Assembly (NCBI GenBank): GCA_040437565.1
Contig: JBDOQK010000030.1
Location: 1-64,000, forward strand
Origin: Albugo candida
Taxonomy: Eukaryota; Oomycota; Peronosporomycetes; Albuginales
Length of the DNA: 64,000 nucleotides
Direction of reading: 5' to 3'
The notes below the pieces were generated by a model. The model did not search any database, was not told the origin of the DNA, and saw only the letters and a program-made list of their open reading frames with translations. Position numbers and translations under genes: made by a program. Positions 36,501-45,598 of this stretch are shown piece after piece (within the stretch, counting starts at the first letter, position 1; each line of letters begins with the position of its first letter).

Positions 36501-38018
36501 CGTGGTCAATAATATCAGCGACGCCATTGCATAAGTAGAATAACGCCCATGGCGAGCGTAGTTTGAATGCAGAAAAGGTGTCTCATTGAAACACATGTGC
36601 ACAAAGAGGGAAATAGGTAGACACATCGATCGACGGCAAGCCGAAAGCTCAATAGCAGCACGTAGCAGTAGCTCTGAAGTGGGGTATAATCATCCAGATG
36701 AAGGACTTTTGTTCGCCATCGAACATGCAATAAAGCTAAGAATGCAAAGATCACTGTGTAGAAGCTGTCAAGCAATGGCTCTGAGAATAGATACTCATTG
36801 TTTACTTACTACTACCGGCGTATGCATTAGCGCGCGTATTCAATAGCCGGCAGACGTTGGGAACATTTATATATCAGAGAAGGTCACTGGATGGAGTAAT
36901 GCTAGCAGTTGTCTCAAGTGAAGACCGACTGAATCATTTCGCCAATTAGAATTGTAATTTTTCGCAGCGGGTAATCGATTGACGTCGAAGAGCTTCTAAT
37001 GTCAATGTGCCATGTGAGTAAGTGGCGTGTCTCCGCAGCCACGCGCACGTGGAGCCTTTATCTCACCAAATGCTTATTTGTGTGCAAAGAAAGAATGCAA
37101 GTGAGATCTCAGTCTCAGATCATTTGTCGTTTGCCTCTTTTCAAAAATACAACAAAGTTTATTGATACGAATACAAAATTTGTAATCGATGCGGCCACGA
37201 ATCTTTGTGGAAGAAATTGTTGCTATTCATGGCTCTTGGATTGAGAGCATTCCTTATAAGGATGTTTGGTGAAGCTAAACACGACATGTTAACAATTACT
37301 CATCAGCATGCGCTAAAAGTACTGCGATATCATCTCCCGGAATGATCGATAGAGATACAAAACAGAATGTGACGCGATGTCAATGTAAGTTTTTTAGATG
37401 TTCAAATAGATGAATTAGTCTGTGTTTATGCGTTTTCTTCCAGCAACCATGCACGCCCTGCAGCTTTAGGAACCAATTAGGAACTTGAGCAAGCAGATGT
37501 TTTACAAAACACTTTCGAGAACAACTGAGAAAAGAAGTCCCGGACAGGCTTTTCACGTGAAAAATCAGGCAAGCGTACGCACGATATTCAAGTTTTGTTA
37601 CAAAGAATGTTGGCGACATCCCACTGCATCTTCCGAAGTAAAAATAAGTCCAGACGACTGTGGAGGCACTAGACCCAAAATCAGGAAAGGTTGATGTAAT
37701 GCAAATTCAAAGATCCGGTCATTACCCATTCGGTCTGCCTTGGCAATGCGTTAGAAAAAGGTGCCTTAAGATCAGCCTATTTGTTCCTGTTTTATCCACT
37801 TTAAGAATGATGCTGCAACATTATCCTCGCTGCCTGTAAATATTGCCTACACATCATAGTATCGAATTCATTGAGATGACATTGGCCGTGAGAAATAAAG
37901 AAAATATGATAGGTCAACGCCAATCCATTCAATGAAGAGATCGCTTTAATTTGAATTCGAGCGGTTCTAATGCGCTTTCATTTCCAGAAGCTTTCTGATG
38001 GGATACGAATACATTCAC

Positions 38019-38586
38019 GTCCAAAGTATTGAGAGACCGCACGTTTTCTGATCTGTTTTCAGACACTTTGATACATTAGTTGCAATGTGATGTGAGCGAG
38101 ACTGCATGACAACAGAGCAAGTTCAGTGCGAGTAAGAGCCGTCTCGTAATAGGACAACGCTTGTTCATATTCTGCTGTAGTCTTTTACAAAGGAAATCGA
38201 CTCATCGTATCTCTTTACTAATCAAGAAGAGTACACCCCCATGTACACAATGNNNNNNNNNNNNNNNNNNNNNNNNNNNNNNNNNNNNNNNNNNNNNNNN
38301 NNNNNNNNNNNNNNNNNNNNNNNNNNNNNNNNNNNNNNNNNNNNNNNNNNNNGTCCAAAGTATTGAGAGACCGCACGTTTTCTGATCTGTTTTCAGACAC
38401 TTTGATACATTAGTTGCAATGTGATGTGAGCGAGACTGCATGACAACAGAGCAAGTTCAGTGCGAGTAAGAGCCGTCTCGTAATAGGACAACGCTTGTTC
38501 ATATTCTGCTGTAGTCTTTTACAAAGGAAATCGACTCATCGTATCTCTTTACTAATCAAGAAGAGTACACCCCCATGTACACAATG
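38019..38586. other. Assembly gap (38253-38352) with 234-bp identical flanks
   Basis: 100 N between two copies (38019-38252 and 38353-38586) that look identical. One locus is probably written twice. Confidence 0.93.
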
Positions 38587-38976
38587 AATCAAGCAAAACA
38601 TAACGCCACAATCAAACGTACAAATGAGGTTGGCCCACTCAGCCCGTCTAATTCACAGAGGAACTATTGCGTATGTCGGATGGCGAATGTGTCTCTGGGA
38701 CGATACCACGCTATGATGCTATAAGCTGTCTCAGCCGGCCGAGCTTTTCATAGCTGCCTTTGTCACATACCAACTTGTTCTAGACGCTAAGAGAGCTCAC
38801 GAATTTGGAGCCGTGTAAATGCAGACAAAAGCATTGATGCAGCCAATCTGAGCATCAAAGTCAGAATTAATTAACAACGAGCACTCGTGAAGAAGAAATT
38901 CTGGCGACAATGTCACTTACATTTCATTTGGTGGGTTCGGTGAGACATCGATCTCTGATAGATAAAGTGAGCCCGT

Positions 38977-39524
38977 ACCTTTGTCGAAGTATTGGGAGTC
39001 TGGGATGCGTATTGTGACGCGGTTGAATCAGATATGCATAAGAATTTAGCCGCGGCCGTAGAAATAAGCAGGTTGAGAAAACATAAAGCTGGAACTTGCA
39101 TCGAGTGATAAAAAGAGATGATGAATTCAGTAAAAGGCTTGGACCAATATGGAGAGCGGAGAAAGAAAGATATTGATGGATAAACACTCTTTTCCACAGA
39201 NNNNNNNNNNNNNNNNNNNNNNNNNNNNNNNNNNNNNNNNNNNNNNNNNNNNNNNNNNNNNNNNNNNNNNNNNNNNNNNNNNNNNNNNNNNNNNNNNNNN
39301 ACCTTTGTCGAAGTATTGGGAGTCTGGGATGCGTATTGTGACGCGGTTGAATCAGATATGCATAAGAATTTAGCCGCGGCCGTAGAAATAAGCAGGTTGA
39401 GAAAACATAAAGCTGGAACTTGCATCGAGTGATAAAAAGAGATGATGAATTCAGTAAAAGGCTTGGACCAATATGGAGAGCGGAGAAAGAAAGATATTGA
39501 TGGATAAACACTCTTTTCCACAGA
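38977..39524. other. Assembly gap (39201-39300) with 224-bp identical flanks
   Basis: 100 N between 38977-39200 and 39301-39524, the same unmerged-overlap pattern. It makes the minus-strand frames through this spot appear twice. Confidence 0.93.
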
Positions 39525-39731
39525 ATTTTGACTTTTTAACCCTTTGATAATACGTTTCAGTCCTGATCCACGCCAGTAGGATCGCTATGCGCAGCAATCC
39601 AACAGCTTAACTTGCTATGCCTTCTTCTAATACATTCATTTATGTCGTCTTTAAGCGGTTATTCAATTGTCCGTCGATAATTCTCCTAAACTAGGCTCAC
39701 ACTCAGTTAGAGTGGTCACAAGTTCCGTAAA

Positions 39732-40381
39732 ATGGTGCGTGGCGCTGTGGTCGCGTTCTCATGATAGCTCACTTTCTATCTCTAGCTCCCTTTATCCCTT
39801 TTACGCGCAGCACAAGGGCATCCAATGCTTGTAGAGCTCAAAAATGGCGACACATACAATGGTCACTTCAAAAATTGTGATACCTGGATGAACATTAATC
39901 TTTGTGACGTCATTTGCACGTCCAAAGTACGATTTCGCTCTAGCGTTGCGTCTGCTTTATTGACACAATTTCTTTATAGGATGGAGACCGTTTTTGGAAG
40001 ATGCCTGAATGCTACATTCGCGGGAATACTGTTAAATACGTTCGTGTTCCCAATGAGGTGTGTGCATTTACGAGACCGAAAGGATTAGTGCTTATACAGT
40101 CTATTTTCTCTGTAGATTTTGGGCTTGGTTCAGGAAGAAGACACAAATAGAAAAGGTTTGAAACGCGTTCGAGTGTCAAGGATACCACTAATCATGTAAT
40201 TAAAGATCGACAGGTGATGAGAGGAAGAGGTCGTGGAGCTCGCGGAGGATTCACAGGAAGAGGGTACGGACGAGGACGGGATTCTAAACAATCGATAGGT
40301 AACGGAGGTGCAGGAGGCCGTGGACGGAATGGTGGAAGGTATGGCGGACGAGGAAATCCTACGCCTGGTCGATCACACTGA
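39732..40381 (+). CDS. LSM4: U6 snRNA-associated Sm-like protein LSm4, five exons
   Basis: Exons 39732-39734, 39786-39926, 39980-40057, 40116-40155 and 40206-40381 join in frame to 145 residues. The first coding exon is the ATG alone, followed by donor GTGCGT. The protein starts [20 protein letters not shown], the LSm4 N-terminus, with Sm1 ([19 protein letters not shown]) and Sm2 ([17 protein letters not shown]). It ends in an RG-rich tail typical of LSm4 ([11 protein letters not shown] and on). LSm4 belongs to the LSm1-7 and LSm2-8 rings that act in mRNA decay and U6 binding. Introns are 51, 53, 58 and 50 nt; the last has the unusual donor GTTTGA and a CTAAT branch candidate. The gene is convergent with MED18, with stops 60 bp apart. 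Confidence 0.93.
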
Positions 40382-40441
40382 GTCTAGACGCGTTATCGCA
40401 AACTAGCCTTTTCATTTTGAGCTATTTGATCGATGTCGATA

Positions 40442-41518
40442 CTAGGATCGTGGACGCTTTCTTCGCATTTCGGCCGCCAAAGTAGCGGTGCTGGATAAAA
40501 TATCTTTGCTCTCCAATGGTCTTTCAATAAAAAACGGGATGAGATCCGTTGCAAATCGACGAATTTGCCGAGAGATAACGTCAATGTTTTCGTCGCTCGT
40601 GAGAGCCGAAATCTCCACCAATAATGCTTCTACACGCAAATTTTCAAGGTCCACCATGCGATATTCCTCATTCGGATCCTCTTTCTCCAGCTATCCGTTA
40701 GTATCCGATTAAAAGTGTGAAGGTCTCTTGAGAAGTCGCAAACACAAACCGCTTTGATTCGTGTTGCCTCAATCATGATCCCATCGCCGAGCTGCCAACG
40801 CGTTCCAAGGCGCATGAATTGATACGCCTGTCTAAAGCGAAAAAAAGTGACTCATTCGGATGTGTTGAGACTGAACGCACCGAAATCCCATCATTTGGAG
40901 AAAAGAGCATACATTCTGACTTGTTGAGACGGCAATTTGACTGCGAAAAGGTACTCCCAACGCTAAATTGGTCGCTTGATCGGAAATTTTCTTTTGTTCC
41001 CAGCGACCCAAATAGCGTAGTTCCCTTATTCGTCGATTGTTCAGAAAAATTGAGGGTATACATTACGTATTTATACCATTTTTGAGCCCCATCCAGCGGC
41101 ATTTCAACTATTTCTCCTTGGCATGTAAGCGAGCCTGAAAACACATGCCGCGCACGTACTTCGTAGTGTGGTACACCTTATCGGAGTCAAACTGTGTCAA
41201 AGTTCAACATGAAATAAGGACGACTGACCTTGGATGTAATATGGACACTCTGCATCGAATTTGAAGACGTATTCCTTGTACGCCATGTCTTCCTGCATAA
41301 TGAGGTTGAGTCGCTCATAATTGATACTTTTGTAGGCGCACCTTGACGACGCTCGCACCGCGCAAACCCTGCACACGCTCTACGAACGACGGGAAATCCT
41401 TTAGATTCTACAGAAAGGATGTGCTGTTGAAGAATAGATTCACTGCGCATGCCGATCAATGAGATCCCACCACTTCGCCCTGAAGAACGACTTCAAAACA
41501 TTTGCTACTGCGCGCCAT
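40442..41518 (-). CDS. MED18: Mediator head subunit 18 (MED18) homologue, seven exons
   Basis: Exons on the minus strand: 41518-41474, 41407-41342, 41292-41229, 41134-41062, 41024-40881, 40831-40750 and 40690-40442, joining in frame to 240 residues. Human MED18 has 208. Similarity to remembered MED18 is clear at the start (FEVVLQGE..FVERVQGLRG against LLQGS..LIHRLRGL), at ELRYLGRWE against HLRYLGQPE, and at NVCSFLQMMGFR..GDGIMI against NLTDFLMEMGFR..RKGIMK. MED18 joins MED20 in the Mediator head, which contacts RNA polymerase II. Intron 6 has a perfect TACTAAC branch sequence. The exon 4/5 junction implies a 37-nt intron and is the least certain; the alternative skips the ELRYLG block. The other introns are 49-94 nt. 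Confidence 0.8.
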
Positions 41519-42789
41519 GATTCCACGCCAATTCAATTGTGGCTGTTTTGGATGAATAACCAATCAGAATCCGTTCTGTTATACCGATTAAGCAAAGAAT
41601 TATTGATACGTCACGAAGAGCGAATGTAAATGTGATCACCCAGAAAAAAGCTCTGTTCCTAGTAAAAACAATAGGAATTTCACCTAGAATTGAGTAAGTA
41701 AATAGCTTTTCCATCCGCAGATGTATAAAGGATGGATACAGACTGCCAATCACGCGCGATAGTGAACGACTCATGAGGAAATAGAAAAGCTACCACGCAA
41801 CAGTAGATGAACATTGTCGGATGGAACCTATTAATTTTCGATGAGATGGAATTCCTCGAATAGTTGGGGACTCTCAACACGAAGCATTTTACTAGTGGTA
41901 AAGTATGCACATGCTACTTTAGCTGACAGATTATCTTTCTTGTAGAATTCGCACCAGCGATGTGGAGTGTGCGAGTCTCTATACCATTTTGTACATGCCA
42001 GATATTTTCGAATTATCGCAGATTCACTTACAAGTGATGACATACTACCATTGGATCCTTCACACTCTGACTCCGAGCCTAGTGATGACAAACGATACAT
42101 GCGACGAGTTGACACACACTGGGTGAACAAGGACAACAAGGAGCTTTTGATGCTATCAAAGGATACGCTTCATTGATCAAGAGTTTGTGATAAATTCATG
42201 ATTAGCAACTGGTGGAGTGTCCCGTTCAAAATAAGAATCTAGACATTTTGATGGCTCACTCAGAGTTGGAAAAAAATCTAGCTCTTCCTTGCAAAGGAAA
42301 AATGAGAGGGATGAGTAATGTTACGATATTGGGCGCTGTACGTTGCAATTGAATTGAGTTTGTATGAGTGTAACACTTCCTCCTTAGGTGTATAAAACCT
42401 TCCAGATAAAAGTCTTATTGGGTACTTTAAGCCATATCAAGCTTTGATATGAGAGACCATTTGTTTCTCCGTGTGATGCCAGTAGAGTTTGATAGTATCA
42501 GACAGTACGAAAGCGTGAATGAGATATGTGGGGGATTTTCTCTGAAAGAGTTAGCGTTAGAAGTCTACCGAGGACCAAAGTGAAGTTTTAGTGATAGCGA
42601 AACCCAAAGTGAGTGTTTTGATTTCCAGTGCGTTGACATGAAGCACAAGAAGTCTTGCACGTATAGCCGTCTTGAACATCCGTTCAGAAAGATATAGCAA
42701 AATAAGTTCACCGGCTTGCGTACACGACCAGAATACAAATAAACTAACTCTGATTAGCAGTGCAAGAAGCTGTAATTTTTTCTTTCCAG
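41519..42789. other. Intergenic region with competing open frames on both strands
   Basis: Two incompatible readings exist. Minus strand 41831-42100 is an open frame of 89 residues from ATG 42100 (MYRLSSLGSESECEG) and extends upstream without a stop. Plus strand 41942-42176 is open after a good-looking acceptor (CTTTCTTGTAG) and could join a short exon from ATG 41841 in phase, giving about 97 residues. Neither is recognised. 42180-42560 shows nothing. One of the two is probably a real exon, but the sequence alone does not decide. Confidence 0.35.
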
Positions 42790-43007
42790 CGGAAGACCGC
42801 AATATCACCAGACCATTCTCAGACTACTTATCTTGGCTTCTTACACGTCACGACATAGAACATGCAAATGTGCTAAAGAACGAAATGACAACCATTGGAA
42901 GAGAATTCATAGTACTGCATACGCATACTCTCGAGTATAATCGTGCACGACAAAAGATTTGTGGGGGTCCAAAAAATATGCGAAGAATGCGCATCCATGT
43001 CGCATGA
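42790..43007 (+). CDS. Terminal exon of an unidentified gene
   Basis: A strong acceptor (TTTTTTCTTTCCAG) is preceded by an ACTAAC branch candidate at about 42740, then an open frame of about 72 codons to TGA 43005-43007. The encoded piece begins EDRNITRPFSDYLSWLL and ends in a basic tail (NMRRMRIHVA). I do not recognise it. A matching donor is GTACAC at about 42719, but the upstream exon cannot be read without a stop in the required phase, so the 5' part is unresolved or the gene is decayed. Most of this exon is repeated after the gap at 43013-43112. Confidence 0.4.
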
Positions 43008-43293
43008 GAAGANNNNNNNNNNNNNNNNNNNNNNNNNNNNNNNNNNNNNNNNNNNNNNNNNNNNNNNNNNNNNNNNNNNNNNNNNNNNNNNNNNNNNNNN
43101 NNNNNNNNNNNNCTTGGCTTCTTACACGTCACGACATAGAACATGCAAATGTGCTAAAGAACGAAATGACAACCATTGGAAGAGAATTCATAGTACTGCA
43201 TACGCATACTCTCGAGTATAATCGTGCACGACAAAAGATTTGTGGGGGTCCAAAAAATATGCGAAGAATGCGCATCCATGTCGCATGAGAAGA
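42832..43293. other. Assembly gap (43013-43112) with 181-bp identical flanks
   Basis: 100 N between 42832-43012 and 43113-43293. The second copy repeats most of the unidentified exon, so only one copy should be annotated. Confidence 0.94.
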
Positions 43294-43471
43294 GATCACC
43301 AACCAAAGAGCTTGTGCAAGTGATCAAAAATCGATCTCTCAGAGCCCTGTCGTCTCATTTGACCTAACCTACCAATGTATATACTGCCTCGGCATACATT
43401 ACACTAAATAGGCCATGCTGCGCTCGGCGTACATGCCTTCTACATACCGTGTTGTAGTTGTGGTCTCGTAA

Positions 43472-43490
43472 CTCATTGCCATTTAGCTTT
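43472..43490 (+). promoter_or_regulatory. Oomycete Inr/FPR core promoter of ALG7
   Basis: CTCATTGCCATTTAGCTTT fits the oomycete core promoter consensus (TCATTYBNCAWTTT). It lies about 35 nt upstream of the first copy of the ALG7 start codon (43509). The annotated start (43673) is the same codon repeated after the gap. Confidence 0.7.
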
Positions 43491-43717
43491 TACGCGGTAT
43501 TTCTGCAAATGACCACAATGATACTAAATATTCCCTTTCTAGCAACATATGACNNNNNNNNNNNNNNNNNNNNNNNNNNNNNNNNNNNNNNNNNNNNNNN
43601 NNNNNNNNNNNNNNNNNNNNNNNNNNNNNNNNNNNNNNNNNNNNNNNNNNNNNTTACGCGGTATTTCTGCAAATGACCACAATGATACTAAATATTCCCT
43701 TTCTAGCAACATATGAC
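43490..43717. other. Assembly gap (43554-43653) with 64-bp identical flanks
   Basis: 100 N between 43490-43553 and 43654-43717. The repeated part includes the ALG7 start codon, so the promoter and the gene are separated only on paper. Confidence 0.95.
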
Positions 43718-45406
43718 GTAACGTACACAAATCTTGTCATCCAGGGTTTAATTACTGCTTCCTTATCCTCCTCTACTCATCAAATGGCCGTCGGATGGAT
43801 AGCACCATTCGTATCACTGGTTTTCGTGTCATCGATAAGCTATCTTGCTGTCATTCTATTAATTCCGCCAATTGCCGCACGTCTTTCATTAAAGCTCGCT
43901 GGTAAGGATCTCTGTAAGAAAGGCACACCATCCGGCGATATTGCAATGTACAAAGAGAATTTTCATACCCTTTCTTTACGAAATGTCTAACTTTTTCCCA
44001 GTCCGGAAGCTTTAGGTATCGTTTCTGGGGGAGTGTATGTGCTATCCCTGTTATGCCTCGCCTTGTTCGTAGTTGACGACGTAAAGGTGCAAGTAAGTGT
44101 GTAAACTCTTTGAGACTCGCAATATGTCAACTCAGCTTGCCAATGAATAGCATATGACATTCTGTGGCATACTTTCAATCACACTGATGATCATTTTGGG
44201 AATTTTGGACGATTTCTCCGATCTCCGATGGCGTCACAAGTTACTGTATCCGCCATTGGCGTCTATTCCTCTACTTTTGTACTATCCTGGTGTTACAAGC
44301 GTCGTAATACCCAAGCCGTTTCGATTCATTTTCGAGAAAGATGCTTTGATATCTACCCTTCTTTCCAATTTCTTTTCCATCTCCGATCAAGGCGATATTG
44401 TGGACTTGGGTTGGTTATTTTATGTGTATATGGCAATGATGGCAGTATTTTGCACAAATGCAATCAATATATATGCCGGTGTCAACGGACTTGAAGCTGG
44501 GCAGTCGTGTGTGATAGCGTTCGCCGTTCTGATACAGAATGTTGTTCAACTATATCGTGGTCATGACAATGAGAATAATCACTATCTCTCGCTTATTTTC
44601 ATGCTTCCGTACCTCGCGACTACTTTGGGTTTAGTAAAGCACAATTGGTATCCAGCTCGAGTGTTTGTTGGCGATACATTTTGCTACTACGCCGGTATGT
44701 CGTTTGCCGTCGCGGGTATACTTGGTCATTACAGCAAAACACTCCTTCTGTTTTTCATGCCTCAAGTCATCAATTTTCTGTATTCAATTCCTCAGCTTTG
44801 CAACATTGTTCCATGCCCTCGTCATCGTTTACCAAAGTTNNNNNNNNNNNNNNNNNNNNNNNNNNNNNNNNNNNNNNNNNNNNNNNNNNNNNNNNNNNNN
44901 NNNNNNNNNNNNNNNNNNNNNNNNNNNNNNNNNNNNNNNTCTCGCTTATTTTCATGCTTCCGTACCTCGCGACTACTTTGGGTTTAGTAAAGCACAATTG
45001 GTATCCAGCTCGAGTGTTTGTTGGCGATACATTTTGCTACTACGCCGGTATGTCGTTTGCCGTCGCGGGTATACTTGGTCATTACAGCAAAACACTCCTT
45101 CTGTTTTTCATGCCTCAAGTCATCAATTTTCTGTATTCAATTCCTCAGCTTTGCAACATTGTTCCATGCCCTCGTCATCGTTTACCAAAGTTTAATGCAA
45201 AGTCGGGTCTACTGGAGCCATCAACGATCACGCCAACCTCAAGTCGTTCCAACTTTACTTTGATCAATGCATTCCTTGTTTGGCTAGGACCTACGCACGA
45301 GCGAAACTTGGTGATTTGCTTGCTTCTCTTTCAGGCATTTTGCTGCGTTATCGCGTTCTATATTCGATACGGTCTCAGTCAATACTTGTACGACTTTGTT
45401 CATTAA
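43673..45406 (+). CDS. ALG7: UDP-GlcNAc:dolichyl-phosphate GlcNAc-1-phosphotransferase
   Basis: Makes GlcNAc-PP-dolichol, the first lipid-linked step of N-glycosylation, in the ER membrane. Exons 43673-43947, 44002-44092 and 44151 onward. The third exon is repeated across a gap: 44587-44839 equals 44940-45192. Reading 44151-44839 and then 45193-45406 gives a continuous frame, total 422 residues (human DPAGT1 has 408). Family motifs are present: RWRHKLL, the [16 protein letters not shown] block, [13 protein letters not shown], and [14 protein letters not shown]. Several hydrophobic segments fit a polytopic protein. Introns are 54 and 58 nt. The first donor (GTACAA, in phase 2) is inferred from the expected GDIAIPEALG junction. 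Identity is secure; the gap repair is a reading of the assembly, not a biological defect. Confidence 0.93.
44587..45192. other. Assembly gap (44840-44939) with 253-bp identical flanks inside ALG7
   Basis: 100 N between 44587-44839 and 44940-45192. Collapsing the copies restores the ALG7 frame exactly, the best evidence in the window that these duplications are artefacts. Confidence 0.97.
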
Positions 45407-45598
45407 AACGTTAATTCGCTGAATACGACCAATTCGACTATACATTTTTGTGAATGGCACGCCATACGTTGGCTCATCTCATACTCGAGCAAACTTGCAC
45501 TCCTTTGCAGTGAACGTAGATACACAGTGACTCGATACCATGGGAAAATGCATCTTGAGTTCTCTTCTTCCCAATTCAAACCCGAAAGAACCGCTTGG

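Larger units (their letters stand above)
36500..39731. other. Gene-poor stretch with two artefactual duplications
   Basis: No gene that I can defend. It contains the gaps at 38253-38352 and 39201-39300 and their duplicated flanks. A minus-strand frame ending at 38913 could encode a 62-residue peptide from ATG 39101 that starts with a signal-peptide-like segment (MQVPALCFLNLLISTAAA). There is no other support for it. Confidence 0.45.

Noticed and set aside
38913-39521. 202-codon frame running through the gap on the minus strand
   Set aside because: It is one 94-codon frame written twice with N between the copies.
41292-41341. Apparent frameshift in MED18
   Set aside because: A 49-nt intron (donor GTGCGC, acceptor ATGCAG) removes the stop and keeps the phase, so no defect is needed.
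44645-45263. Alternative plus-strand frames over ALG7
   Set aside because: They are out-of-frame shadows produced by the duplicated exon segment.
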